A stretch of DNA of 64,000 nucleotides from Litoribacter populi (lineage in GTDB: Bacteria; Bacteroidota; Bacteroidia; Cytophagales; Cyclobacteriaceae): assembly GCF_007483685.1 (NCBI RefSeq), contig NZ_VMKN01000001.1:2220393-2284392 (forward strand), given 5' to 3'. Positions within the stretch are counted from its first letter, which is position 1. Each line of letters starts with the position of its first letter. This document shows, in pieces, positions 40,230 through 49,845 of this stretch. The position numbers were made by a program, and so were the translations under genes. The notes below the pieces were generated by a model. It was not told where the DNA came from. It did no database searches and was given only the letters and a program-made list of their open reading frames with translations.

Positions 40230-43200
40230 ATGAGCATTTTAAGAAAAACTTTAAAAATAGTAGGTTTTATACTTGTAGGAATAATGCTATTGCTTTTGGT
40301 AGCAGGGATCATCATTGACCCTATTGCCAAAAATATGATGGTAGACCAAATCAATGAAGCTGATCAGGGGCAGTATTCTGCACAAATCGACAATGTTAAC
40401 ATTTCTCTACTTTGGGGAAATGTGGTGGTGAATGGGGTTAGGATACAAACCGATACTGCTGTGGCTCGAGAAAATGAAACTCCAGTTATAGACTTTCAAG
40501 CAAAGGAGCTTTCGATTAGAGGTTTATCTTATTTTAATTATCTCCTTAGAGACAAAGTGGACGTTGGTGAAATCGCAATGTTGGACCTAGTTGTAGAAGC
40601 CAAAGTTCGGACAGTAGGTGATGACGACGATGAAGATGCAGGCCCATTCCGCTGGGAGGATTTGGATATTTACCCGATGATTAAAGACCAGGTGGACCGT
40701 GTGCGACTTAGGGATATCACTTTTGGAAATATTGACTTGACTTTGATCAATATTGATACGGATGACACGCTCTTTTTTGATGCCGAACAATTTCATGTTA
40801 ACACTGATGATATTTTGATAGATGCGGACAGGGTTTTTACCGATGGCCGAGCATTTTTCGCCTCCCGCATAGATATAGACGGCAAGGATATTCATGTCAT
40901 CAGATCAGGACTCAATCCATATGAAATTGGTCTTGGTGTTATAGAGTTTGAAACAAGGGAAAGTGATTTCGGCATGTTGTCGGAAAATGCCTATTTTTTC
41001 AAAAAAGGAACGAGTCCCCAGGATACAGTTTTCTTTGCACTTGCCGAAAAGTTTGATGTCAATGAACTTGACCTCAACCGAGTACAGGAAGATAGTGTTG
41101 CCTCGATTCAAAGTATACTGCTCGATGGGATGAGGGTAATCAACAATATGGAAGTAGAGGAGGAGGAAGTAAAGCAAGGGCAGGAACAAACCCCTGATAT
41201 TAATCTGGGCGAATTCACATTAGGTGATTTTTTACCAGAGCTGCTTGACAAGGTGAAGATTACCACAATCTCGCTTCAGAATATAGACTTTCGCCAAAAG
41301 GAAGATATAGAAGTTTGGGGCATTGGCTTTGAAAGTCGGGATATGGTAATTGACAAAGTTCCTGCTTTTAGGAATGAAAGGTTTTTACATGCAGAGGAAT
41401 TTAAGTTTTCTATTGATACATTAAGTTTTTATGAACCTGATCAGATGATGCATCTTGGATTTTCTGATTTGAAACTGGATATAGAGAATGGTGTGGGAGA
41501 TTTTGGTCTCAATAATATTCAAGCGAAGTACACAGAGCGAAAGCAAGGAGAGTTGTTTGCTCAAGCCAAATTAAGTGGTTTCAACATCACGGGAATTGAT
41601 ACCCGTGAATTATATGAGAGGATTTTTGCCATCGACAGTATTTCTATTGAATACCCGCAACTTTATGTAGACATGGGAGGAATGGCAAACGAGGGGGAGC
41701 AAAACGCAGAGACACCTCAGGAAGAAATCGACCTGGATTTTTATCCTGCCATAGAAGAGTATTTAAGAGAATTCAGAATAAATAAAATTGCATTAATTGA
41801 GGCCAATATTAGTGTGGATGGGCTCGAAGAAAATGGTGAAACGGCCCGGTTGCCGGCCGTTTATGCTCAGGTTTCCGATCTGCATATCGCTGAAGGCAAT
41901 GCGTTTGCCGGAAGCAGGTTCATGCACGCCGATGATATTGCGTTGAGGCTTGAAAGAATTGACTTTCCACTTCCAGAAGATGCACATCGAATCGAATTGG
42001 ATCTGTTCAGAATGAGTACCCGGGAGGGTTTTATTCGAGCAAATGGCTTCAAATATGGGCATGGAGGAGATCATGAGGAAGTTTTGGATGAAGGCGATAT
42101 GGACCAGGTTTTTACCATCACAAACAAGTATTTCTCAATTGAAAATCTATCATTCTCCCGCTTGATGAAAGACGAATTCATTGCTGGCTCCATTAATCTG
42201 AATGGGCTTGGTGTGGAGATTTTTGGAGAGATTCCAGAAGCGGTAAAAGAAGCCTCAGAGGAAGCTGCTAAAGAAGCTGAGAAAGAGATTGAAAATATGG
42301 ATTTGATGGAAATTTCTGAATACTCTATGCTAGGTGTATTGCCTGAGGGGATGAAGCGGTTGGCTATAGGCCGGATTTCCTTAGAAGATATCAACTTACA
42401 GCAAGAAGATTTAGTGAAATTAAAAGGGTTTGGATTTTCCGTCGAGGAGTTTGTTGTTGACCAGCGTCCAGCTTTTGCTGAAAACAGGTTTCTCCATACC
42501 AAAGCTTTAGAGTTAACTATAGATTCTCTGAATTATATCGAGCCGGTTGAGGATATTCAGTTTGCATTGGAAGACTTCAAATTTGCCATAGATAATGGTA
42601 AAGGGGAATTTGGAATTCACAACATCAAGGCTAAGCATAAAGAGGATCATGATGGTGATATGGAACTAGAGGCAGAAGTGGATGCCTTCAAGATTACAGG
42701 TATCAATACCCAAGAGTTAATGGATAGAAAGTTTAGCATTGACTCCATATCCATCGATTATCCCAAAATTATAGCTGACCTTGGTGGTATGGGTGAGGAG
42801 AATGATGAGGCAGAAACCGATGAGGAGGATATGGATCTTGATTTTTATCCAGCCATCAAAGATTACCTGGACGAGTTGCAAATTTATCATTTTGCCTTGA
42901 AGGAAGCGGATATTTCTTTGGCTGGGCTCTCGGATGATATGGAGATGTTGGGACAATTGCCAATGATCAATTTGCGGGTGACTGATATTAAAATTGCCGA
43001 AGGGACAGCTTTCCAAAATAGCAAAATTCTACACGCTGATGATATTGCTCTGAGGATGGAGGATATAGATATGCCTCTTCCTGACAACGTACATAGGGTA
43101 AAATTGGATCTTTTGGATATCAGCACTGGTGAAAGGTATCTTCAAGCCGATGGATTTCTTTATGACTACAACGAAAACTATCCTAAAATTATGGAAGGCC

Positions 43201-44078
43201 CCGAGACCAACATGGTGTTTAAGGCCAGAAATGAGAAGTTCCTAATTGAAGGGCTCGACTTCTCCCAAGCCATGAGCCTGGAGGGGGTGTTTGCAGATGC
43301 AATTACAATTGACGGGCTAGATGTGGGAGTGTTTTTGGACAACAACTTCCCTGCTGAGGAAAGCGAAGAAGAGTTGCCGGCGACAATTCAGAAGCTGATA
43401 ATGGATATTGAAATGCCTATTTATCTTGGTGATTTTACGTTGAACAATGGCCATATAACCTATGAGGAACTTGCTGAGGGAGGGGAAGTACCTGGGAAAT
43501 TTACTTTGGAGGAGCTTTTTGTCAATATGGACAATGTTACTAATGTGGATGAGAAAATTGCCGAAAACTCCGAAACAAGGATTAATTTAGACGCTCACGT
43601 GATGGGAGAAGGACATTTTCAAGCCCAACTTTCGATCCCAATGCATGATGAATATGCTAAAGCTAGGTTCTCGGGAGATATCGATTCTTTGAATCTGGTA
43701 GCATTGAATAGGTATACTGAATACACATCACTTTTCGGCTTCGAAAGCGGAATGATATATACTTTAAGATGGGATTTTAATGCTGGGAATGATCACGCAG
43801 CTGGAATTTTTGGACTGAGCTATGAGAACCTGAGCATTCAGTTGAGTGAAAGTGATTCTCCAGACCCTGCGGGAGTGATTTTCCAGATTGGGGCTTATTT
43901 AGCCAATGCCTTGGTTCTAGATGAAGATAAGTCCGAAGATAAATCCGACCCACCTAAGAAGGTCGATTTTGATCGGCAAAAAGAGGAGGATGAAAGTTTC
44001 ATAGACCACTATATTGCCTCCTTAATGGCTGGTTTTATTGAAATAATGGGCTTTCCGCTGAATATAATTGATCCCTAG
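40230..44078 (+). CDS. Very large AsmA/DUF748-like envelope protein with an internal duplication
   Basis: 1282 residues. One N-terminal membrane helix (about 10-32), then a long strand-rich periplasmic chain typical of AsmA/DUF748-type proteins, a group linked to lipid transport between membranes. Two long segments are homologous: about 337-610 and 704-980. Each contains P-A-F-R/A-x-x-R-F-L-H, I-D-S-I-S-I-(E/D)-Y-P, D-L-D-F-Y-P-A-I, I-A-E-G-(N/T)-A-F and A-D-D-I-A-L-R. The linker 660-705 is acidic and alanine/glutamate-rich. Transcribed alone, 218 bp after the glycosyltransferase. Function by family only. Confidence 0.72.
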   Translation: MSILRKTLKIVGFILVGIMLLLLVAGIIIDPIAKNMMVDQINEADQGQYSAQIDNVNISLLWGNVVVNGVRIQTDTAVARENETPVIDFQAKELSIRGLSYFNYLLRDKVDVGEIAMLDLVVEAKVRTVGDDDDEDAGPFRWEDLDIYPMIKDQVDRVRLRDITFGNIDLTLINIDTDDTLFFDAEQFHVNTDDILIDADRVFTDGRAFFASRIDIDGKDIHVIRSGLNPYEIGLGVIEFETRESDFGMLSENAYFFKKGTSPQDTVFFALAEKFDVNELDLNRVQEDSVASIQSILLDGMRVINNMEVEEEEVKQGQEQTPDINLGEFTLGDFLPELLDKVKITTISLQNIDFRQKEDIEVWGIGFESRDMVIDKVPAFRNERFLHAEEFKFSIDTLSFYEPDQMMHLGFSDLKLDIENGVGDFGLNNIQAKYTERKQGELFAQAKLSGFNITGIDTRELYERIFAIDSISIEYPQLYVDMGGMANEGEQNAETPQEEIDLDFYPAIEEYLREFRINKIALIEANISVDGLEENGETARLPAVYAQVSDLHIAEGNAFAGSRFMHADDIALRLERIDFPLPEDAHRIELDLFRMSTREGFIRANGFKYGHGGDHEEVLDEGDMDQVFTITNKYFSIENLSFSRLMKDEFIAGSINLNGLGVEIFGEIPEAVKEASEEAAKEAEKEIENMDLMEISEYSMLGVLPEGMKRLAIGRISLEDINLQQEDLVKLKGFGFSVEEFVVDQRPAFAENRFLHTKALELTIDSLNYIEPVEDIQFALEDFKFAIDNGKGEFGIHNIKAKHKEDHDGDMELEAEVDAFKITGINTQELMDRKFSIDSISIDYPKIIADLGGMGEENDEAETDEEDMDLDFYPAIKDYLDELQIYHFALKEADISLAGLSDDMEMLGQLPMINLRVTDIKIAEGTAFQNSKILHADDIALRMEDIDMPLPDNVHRVKLDLLDISTGERYLQADGFLYDYNENYPKIMEGPETNMVFKARNEKFLIEGLDFSQAMSLEGVFADAITIDGLDVGVFLDNNFPAEESEEELPATIQKLIMDIEMPIYLGDFTLNNGHITYEELAEGGEVPGKFTLEELFVNMDNVTNVDEKIAENSETRINLDAHVMGEGHFQAQLSIPMHDEYAKARFSGDIDSLNLVALNRYTEYTSLFGFESGMIYTLRWDFNAGNDHAAGIFGLSYENLSIQLSESDSPDPAGVIFQIGAYLANALVLDEDKSEDKSDPPKKVDFDRQKEEDESFIDHYIASLMAGFIEIMGFPLNIIDP

Positions 44079-44154
44079 CATTTGAACTAAGTTAGTGTTG
44101 AGGCTTTTCAAAGGTTTCTGTTAGAAGTTAGGAGCGGGTCTCTCGTCTGGTATT

Positions 44155-44619
44155 TTACTTTTTGATTAGCAAAGCTTCAAATACATCCTCAAAAGTATCA
44201 TAATCACCTTTTAACATAGAATTATCCAACTGGATAGCAAGCTTATTGGCGTATGAATATTGAAGAAAGGTTTGGACTTTTGGACTTTCAAAGGTTAGGT
44301 GAGAGTCGAGGCGATTGACGGAGAAGCTCTTATTTTCATCAAACTTGAGAAAATACACAACTGAATGATACTCCACCAAAGAGAAAAGGGGGCCAACTTC
44401 TGGTTTGACAGCATTATAAGTGTGTTGAAGGATTACGATATTGAAACAAGCTAGCATAAAGGTCCGATTGGGGTGGGAACTAATAGCATCCAAAAAATTA
44501 TACTCACAACGGGTACAGAATTTTGAAAAATCTTCCTTATCGGAAAATCCAGCCTCCTTATAAGGGTTGCTAGGCTCATTTTTGCGGTTAGTGTACCTTA
44601 AATATCTATTCAAACTCAA
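44155..44619 (-). CDS. Hypothetical protein
   Basis: 154 residues, soluble, no signal peptide. Contains F-C-T-R-C-E-Y (a CxxC pair near residue 35) and a tyrosine-rich centre. I do not recognise the family. It stands alone, convergent with the AsmA-like gene and divergent from the lipoprotein at 44923. Confidence 0.6.
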   Translation of the reverse strand: MSLNRYLRYTNRKNEPSNPYKEAGFSDKEDFSKFCTRCEYNFLDAISSHPNRTFMLACFNIVILQHTYNAVKPEVGPLFSLVEYHSVVYFLKFDENKSFSVNRLDSHLTFESPKVQTFLQYSYANKLAIQLDNSMLKGDYDTFEDVFEALLIKK

Positions 44620-44922
44620 AAGGCAGACATTCTTTTATTAATTACCAAAAAGCAAATATGGGATAAAAAGAATTATATTTATTCATGTTTAAATCAACTT
44701 ATTTATTCATAAGTGATGATCTGCTCTAAAATGGTTATGAGTGGTTGTAAATTGATGTTTCCGGTATGCCCTTTAGTTCATTTGTTTATGAATTTGGTTG
44801 TTTCATTACCCTAACTATCAAATTCGTACCAAAATGTATGGAGTTTTAATTATAATTACTATCTTCGTTATACCCAATAGCAATATTGTTGCATTCATGA
44901 TTTTTAATTTTAAACTACTGAC
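44620..44922. other. AT-rich divergent intergenic region, nothing recognised
   Basis: A 303-bp AT-rich gap between two divergent genes. It must hold promoters for both, but I found no perfect TAnnTTTG element at a sensible distance, no terminator hairpin, and no 7- or 11-bp periodic array. A minor GCAATATTGTTGC inverted motif occurs at about 44879-44892. Confidence 0.5.
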
Positions 44923-45426
44923 ATGATTAAATCGAACTTTTCTCAAAAAATCTTTTTCTTATTTGCTTGTCCTATTTTATTCCTTTCTAGCTGCATAGGT
45001 GATTTATGCGGTTGTGTCGATATGGCGGGTTTTCACTATGATATGAGTGTGGTGGATGAACAGGGTAGAAATCTCATTTCGGAAGAAACACCAAACCATA
45101 TTATTCCATCAGATATCCGAATTTTTATTGTTGAAAACGGGGAAGAAGTCATGGTCAGACAAGAGGGTGGAGTAGAGATTGAAAGCCGTCATGGAGTAGT
45201 GACAGTTGAGGTTGGAGATGAAAAACGGTTGAGGCTTTTTTATGACTCTGAGGGTCGCACCGAAGATTTTACAAGTATCATCCAATGGTCTGAAGGCGAT
45301 AGAGATATATTAGATCATAGGTTCAATAGTGAGAAAAAACTTATTCAGGTAGTTCGAAATGAGGAAGTGCTTTGGGATGCGGAAGGAAATGCGGGGGCGG
45401 TGATGTTTACTATGGTGAAAAAATAG
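44923..45426 (+). CDS. Hypothetical lipoprotein
   Basis: 167 residues. Signal peptide with lipobox L-S-S-C24, followed by I-G-D-L-C-G-C with further cysteines close to the lipid anchor. The rest is predicted beta-rich, with D-E-Q-G-R-N-L and F-Y-D-S-E-G-R-T, like small Bacteroidota lipoproteins of unknown role. Monocistronic. Confidence 0.65.
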   Translation: MIKSNFSQKIFFLFACPILFLSSCIGDLCGCVDMAGFHYDMSVVDEQGRNLISEETPNHIIPSDIRIFIVENGEEVMVRQEGGVEIESRHGVVTVEVGDEKRLRLFYDSEGRTEDFTSIIQWSEGDRDILDHRFNSEKKLIQVVRNEEVLWDAEGNAGAVMFTMVKK

Positions 45427-45494
45427 TACTAAGCACGATGAAGTAGGCATAAAGTGCCCTGCAGTACGGCCGCTTATTCTGTGATCAGCTTCCT

Positions 45495-47267
45495 TTAATG
45501 AGGGTCTTTTGTGATCTTTTTTACCCCCCCTTCTAGTCGTTTCTTCGCTTCTTGGGTATCGACATCGAAGGCGGCTAATGGAAAGGCCACGCTGATTACT
45601 TCATTGCCCAATGCTTCAATCAAATTTTTGGCACCTGTGTCACCCTGGAGTTCCAATAGTTGCGGAAATAAAGATTTATGAAAAAGTGTCGGAACTCCTT
45701 TTCTCCCTTCATATAGACTTGCCACTACTTTCTTTCCGGTTTTTTGCTGAGTGTCAATCAGGGTTTGGAGATGGTCGCTTTCCACATAGGGCTGATCGCA
45801 GAGCATGATCATCAGATACTCCAATTGAGGATAATGAATCATGATATGATTGACTCCCGCCCTGATGGAACTTGCCATGCCTTCTTTGTAATCAGGGTTT
45901 TCTACCATTTCAGCACCTGTCTTTTCCACCAGATCAAAAAGAGTTTCGTCTCCTGCGGAAATCACTGCTAGGGTTACTGCTGTTTTGAGCGTAGACGCTT
46001 GAGTGATGGCATGTTGCAATAGGGTAGAGCCTTTGAAGGGCACGGCCTGCTTTGGAGAACCTAGCCTTTTCGACTCCCCGGCAGCCAACAGTAACACTCC
46101 GTAAGCTTTTTTGGAAAGTACCATTCCCATTTTTCTATGGTGGATATGTCCTTTGAGGTCTCTTAATGGCCCGCCTATGTTTTCGGTGAAGGTTGCCTGA
46201 ATTTCTGCGATGATTGAGAGGGCGATTTCCTCTGAGGTTTCGGCTCCAAGCTGCAGGCCTGTGGGTGCATAAAGGTTTTCTGGAATTTCCATAGCCTCAG
46301 GAAGCTGTATGCCTTCTTGTGCCAATTCCTCCAACATCCTGTCCCGCTTTTTTGTAGGGCCTAGTAGGCCTATGTATTTGACAGGACTATGCAGAATGCT
46401 TTTGAGCACCGCTTTGTCATAATCGTAGTTATGGGACATCAGTACAAAAGCTGTCTTTTCATCAATGTTGATTTTTGAAATGGCCTCTGACGGTTCTGTT
46501 AGGACCAACTGGCAACTTGGAAATCTGTTTTCATTGGCATACATGGGACGCCCGTCCACGATGGTGATTTCCCAGCCTAAGGTTTCTCCTATTGCCACTA
46601 AAGGAAAAACATCATTACCTGCGCCTGCTATAATCAAGGCAGGGGTGGGTTCTATATACTCAAAGAATGCATTGAAAACAGATTCGCCAGCCCCGATAGG
46701 TGGGTATTTCACAAATATGGAGTGCTTTTGCTTCCATGCGTTTTGAATATCAGGTTCTAAATCAGGAAATCTCATCGGCAATCTTTCTTCATCAGTAAAG
46801 ATGCCGGTTGGGGTAAAAAGCAATTTAGTACCTTGCGCTTGGTTCTTTTTATCCTCGGTGGAGAAAAAAGTAACCAGGATCGTCTTATGTCTTTTATGGA
46901 CTGCTTTTTCAAGCAGCTTGATAGGATTAAGAGGATTCTCCTCCTGAATTGGTTCTAATAGTACACGGATGATCCCATTACAGCCCAAATTGACGGTGAT
47001 GATGTTACTTTCTTCATCCGATGTGTCATAAGTGACCAGAAGAGGATTACCAGTAGTCATAACCATCAGGGCCTTTCGTAGGATATCTCCCTCCAGGCAT
47101 CCACCACTGATGGCCCCGGTCAGTGAGCCGTCCTCAGCTACCAACACTCGTGCGCCTGGAGCCCGGTAAGAAGAACCCTCAATATGGACGACCGTGGCCA
47201 GTACAGCCTTTTTTCCGTTGGAGTGAGCCTGTTGGTATGCTTGGATGATTTGTTTGATTTCCTTCAT
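45495..47267 (-). CDS. XdhC-type chaperone fused to a MobA-like nucleotidyltransferase
   Basis: 590 residues. Residues 1-85 are XdhC/CoxI (V-H-I-E-G-S-S-Y-R-A-P-G-A-R; I-S-G-G-C-L-E-G-D), about 205-345 a Rossmann-like XdhC C-domain (I-I-A-G-A-G-N-D-V; Y-I-G-L-L-G-P-T-K-K-R), and 387-590 a MobA/MocA-like NTP transferase (L-L-L-A-A-G-E-S-K-R-L-G; L-C-D-Q-P-Y). XdhC holds sulfurated Moco for xanthine dehydrogenase-family enzymes, and MobA/MocA add a nucleotide to it. Fusion with the downstream cysteine desulfurase as neighbour implies a complete finishing unit for a xanthine dehydrogenase/CO dehydrogenase-type enzyme, which is not in this window. Confidence 0.88.
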   Translation of the reverse strand: MKEIKQIIQAYQQAHSNGKKAVLATVVHIEGSSYRAPGARVLVAEDGSLTGAISGGCLEGDILRKALMVMTTGNPLLVTYDTSDEESNIITVNLGCNGIIRVLLEPIQEENPLNPIKLLEKAVHKRHKTILVTFFSTEDKKNQAQGTKLLFTPTGIFTDEERLPMRFPDLEPDIQNAWKQKHSIFVKYPPIGAGESVFNAFFEYIEPTPALIIAGAGNDVFPLVAIGETLGWEITIVDGRPMYANENRFPSCQLVLTEPSEAISKINIDEKTAFVLMSHNYDYDKAVLKSILHSPVKYIGLLGPTKKRDRMLEELAQEGIQLPEAMEIPENLYAPTGLQLGAETSEEIALSIIAEIQATFTENIGGPLRDLKGHIHHRKMGMVLSKKAYGVLLLAAGESKRLGSPKQAVPFKGSTLLQHAITQASTLKTAVTLAVISAGDETLFDLVEKTGAEMVENPDYKEGMASSIRAGVNHIMIHYPQLEYLMIMLCDQPYVESDHLQTLIDTQQKTGKKVVASLYEGRKGVPTLFHKSLFPQLLELQGDTGAKNLIEALGNEVISVAFPLAAFDVDTQEAKKRLEGGVKKITKDPH

Positions 47268-47268
47268 T

Positions 47269-48429
47269 TTATTGTTGAGCTGGAGATAAGGAAAGGATGG
47301 AGGTAGTCAGCTTGTCTATAGTAAATTCTACTTCCTCTTCTGTGGTAAACCTTCCCAAACTGATCCTAATGGAACCGAAGGCTTCTTGGTCAGTCAAACC
47401 CATGGCTTTCAGCACATGTGAAGGCCTCTGGACATTACTCGAACAGGCGCTTCCCCGACTCAAGGCCAGGTCTTGGGAAAGGGAAAGAAGTAAATTTTCG
47501 GCATTGACTTCAGGAAATCGCAGGTTAGTCACTTGGGGAAGACGTGTTGACAGGCCATTGATCCGAGAACCTGGAATATTGGTTAAAAGGGACGTTTCTA
47601 GTCTGTCACGTAGCTTTACAAGTTTGCTGTTTTCAGTGGCCATTTCTGTTCTACATAGCTTGGCAGTATGCCCAAAACCCACTATTCCCGGGACATTGAG
47701 CGAACCGCTTCTGAGTCCCCACTCATGACTGCCCCCATGAAGGTGAGGGATGATTTTGGATAGTGTTGAATTTTGATTGAAATAAAGTGCACCTACTCCC
47801 TTGGGTCCATACATTTTATGGGATGAAAAGGCCATAAGATCAATGCCTACATGCTTGACATCTATAGGGATTTTACCTACCGCCTGGGTTGCATCACAAA
47901 AGAAAGCCACATTATGCCTGTTGGCGAGTTCGGCGATTTTGTCTATTGGATGTATAACCCCAGTTTCGTTGTTAGCCCACATAAGGGCGAGGCAAAGAGT
48001 TTTAGGCGTTATGGCTTTCTCTAGATCTTGAAGGGAAATTTCCCCGTGTTCATTGACTTTCAGGTAGGTAACCATGAAGCCTTTGCTTTCCAAATAGACA
48101 CAGGTGTCAAGTACTGCTGCATGCTCTGTCTTACAGGTGATAATGTGTGTTTTTTCTCCCTGTGTATTCTCAGCCAATCCTTTAAGTGCAAGGTTAATGG
48201 CTTCTGTTGCACCTGAAGTGAAAATTATTTCATCCACCTTGGCTCTGATCAAGCCAGCGACCTGCTCCCTTGCGTCATCGACTGCTTCTTGGGCCTGCCA
48301 ACCGTAAAAGTGGTCCTTACTTGCTGAATTGCCAAAATGCTGGGTGAAGTAGGGTAGCATATTTTCCACCACTCTGGGGTCACAGGGAGTTGTGGAGTTG
48401 AAGTCAAGGTAAATTGGTTTGGAGATCAT
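47269..48429 (-). CDS. Cysteine desulfurase (NifS/IscS class)
   Basis: 386 residues, PLP enzyme. The lysine is K205 in S-S-H-K-M-Y-G-P-K-G and the catalytic cysteine C329 in R-G-S-A-C-S-S-N-V. The short S-A-C-S-S loop belongs to the IscS/NifS group. It starts upstream of the XdhC-MobA fusion with only 1 bp between the two, so a dedicated role in Moco sulfuration (as shown for Rhodobacter NifS4 with XdhC) is likelier than general FeS assembly; general use is still possible. Confidence 0.93.
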   Translation of the reverse strand: MISKPIYLDFNSTTPCDPRVVENMLPYFTQHFGNSASKDHFYGWQAQEAVDDAREQVAGLIRAKVDEIIFTSGATEAINLALKGLAENTQGEKTHIITCKTEHAAVLDTCVYLESKGFMVTYLKVNEHGEISLQDLEKAITPKTLCLALMWANNETGVIHPIDKIAELANRHNVAFFCDATQAVGKIPIDVKHVGIDLMAFSSHKMYGPKGVGALYFNQNSTLSKIIPHLHGGSHEWGLRSGSLNVPGIVGFGHTAKLCRTEMATENSKLVKLRDRLETSLLTNIPGSRINGLSTRLPQVTNLRFPEVNAENLLLSLSQDLALSRGSACSSNVQRPSHVLKAMGLTDQEAFGSIRISLGRFTTEEEVEFTIDKLTTSILSLSPAQQ

Positions 48430-48563
48430 TTTGTCAATACTAGTCTATCAAATATTGCCAATTTAGCCTAAAAGAGCAAGTTTGAGGGATTGTTTAGTCA
48501 AGTAGTTTACAAGATCTACAATTGGCTTGAAAAAATTATATGTATTCTTGGGATTTAGCCAAA

Positions 48564-48673
48564 TACTAACGAACCTATGGGACACCTATGGGACACCTAT
48601 GCTTCATCTATAGGACACCAACTAAGTATCTATATGAGATGTATGGTTATTGAATGAAGTATCTATAAAAGAA
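48564..48673. repeat. Degenerate tandem array with exact 11-bp period (about 9-10 units)
   Basis: From 48575: CTATGGGACAC, CTATGGGACAC, CTATGCTTCAT, CTATAGGACAC, CAACTAAGTAT, CTATATGAGAT, GTATGGTTATT, GAATGAAGTAT, CTATAAAAGAA. The 11-bp register is unbroken although only the ends of the unit are conserved. Same period as 14088-14230 and 53258-53323. It lies between the cysteine desulfurase start and the PRISE gene end. Confidence 0.75.
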
Positions 48674-48705
48674 AGATGGGATTTTATACCGTCCTAATTC
48701 ATTTT

Positions 48706-49773
48706 CTACGGAATCAAACGATCCGCACGCAATTGATCAAACAGATCAAAAAACGATTCTTCCGTACTTTGGTATGCAGTAAAGCCGAGCTTGCGGCTCT
48801 TTGTCATGTCTGTCATCACTTCTATGGGGCGGCCCAGATCCAGATCTGTGTGCCATGGTGAGGCCAGTTTGTTAAGATCCGATTCTATCAGATCGTGCCT
48901 TTCTGCGATTTCATGCCAGATAGATGCATCCTGTGCCATCTCGGCTTCAAGGGGATGGATGGTACCATCAAAACCAACAGCTTCTATCCCAAAATAGCCA
49001 GCAAGTCTCTCCCAAAGCCATTTCCAACGGAAGTATTCCCCGTTGACCACATTGAAAGCTTCGTTGCTAGCTTGCTCTGTAGTTGCCGCCCATGCCAAAT
49101 GTTTGGCCAGTACCCGCACATCTGTCACATCAGATAGACCGTTCCATTGTGCTTCGGAACCCGGCCATCTGAAGGGGCGCCCGGTTTCCTTACATATGCT
49201 GGCATATATGGCCAGCGTGGTACCAAGGTTCATGAGGTTACCGACCGCTTTTCCTATGACCGTATGGGGCCGATGGATACTCCAGGTGAAATTATCCCGA
49301 TCCGCAGCAGCATATACTTCATCTTCCTGTGCATAGTAAAAATTCTCTATGTCCAAGCGGGGCTGCTCTTCGCGTAGAGGTGTTTCCGGTAGAAACCCTT
49401 CCTTTGCATAGGCTTCAAATGGCCCCAGGTAGTGCTTAAGACCAGTGACCAAGGCAACATGCTGTACTGATTTCTTAGGAGATAAAGCATCCAGAAGATT
49501 TCGCACCATGGTACCGTTGACCCTGATATTTTCGGCTTCCGTATCCATACGCATCCAAGTGGTGATAAAGACATGGGTAGGGGCTATATCAGTCAGGGCA
49601 ACTTCTAGACCCTCTGGACGGAGTAGATCCGCCGGGACAGGTTGGAGCCCTTTTATATTATTGTTGGGATTACGTGACAAACCATAGGTTGACCATCCCT
49701 GTGATATCAGTTCTTCAGCCAGGTTGCTACCGGTAATACCGCTGGCACCGACTATTAAGGCTGTCTTATTCAT
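48706..49773 (-). CDS. PRISE-type NADPH-dependent enone reductase (SDR superfamily)
   Basis: 355 residues from ATG 49773 (M-N-K-T-A-L-I-V-G-A-S-G-I-T-G); 11 further codons upstream are probably not translated. The G-x-x-G-x-x-G nucleotide loop and the PRISE signatures T-G-L-K-H-Y-L-G-P (catalytic Lys) and F-Y-Y-A-Q-E-D (catalytic Tyr) are present. PRISE enzymes reduce activated C=C bonds of enones (progesterone 5-beta-reductase/iridoid synthase relatives); in bacteria the substrate is usually unknown. It lies 72 bp downstream of an HxlR gene on the same strand. A decayed copy is at 52185-52300. Confidence 0.85.
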   Translation of the reverse strand: MNKTALIVGASGITGSNLAEELISQGWSTYGLSRNPNNNIKGLQPVPADLLRPEGLEVALTDIAPTHVFITTWMRMDTEAENIRVNGTMVRNLLDALSPKKSVQHVALVTGLKHYLGPFEAYAKEGFLPETPLREEQPRLDIENFYYAQEDEVYAAADRDNFTWSIHRPHTVIGKAVGNLMNLGTTLAIYASICKETGRPFRWPGSEAQWNGLSDVTDVRVLAKHLAWAATTEQASNEAFNVVNGEYFRWKWLWERLAGYFGIEAVGFDGTIHPLEAEMAQDASIWHEIAERHDLIESDLNKLASPWHTDLDLGRPIEVMTDMTKSRKLGFTAYQSTEESFFDLFDQLRADRLIP

Positions 49774-49845
49774 TAGTGAGATTGATTTTAAAATGCATTT
49801 GTTCAATTAGAAGCTTCTTTGTCACTGAAAGGTTTATAAACCAAA

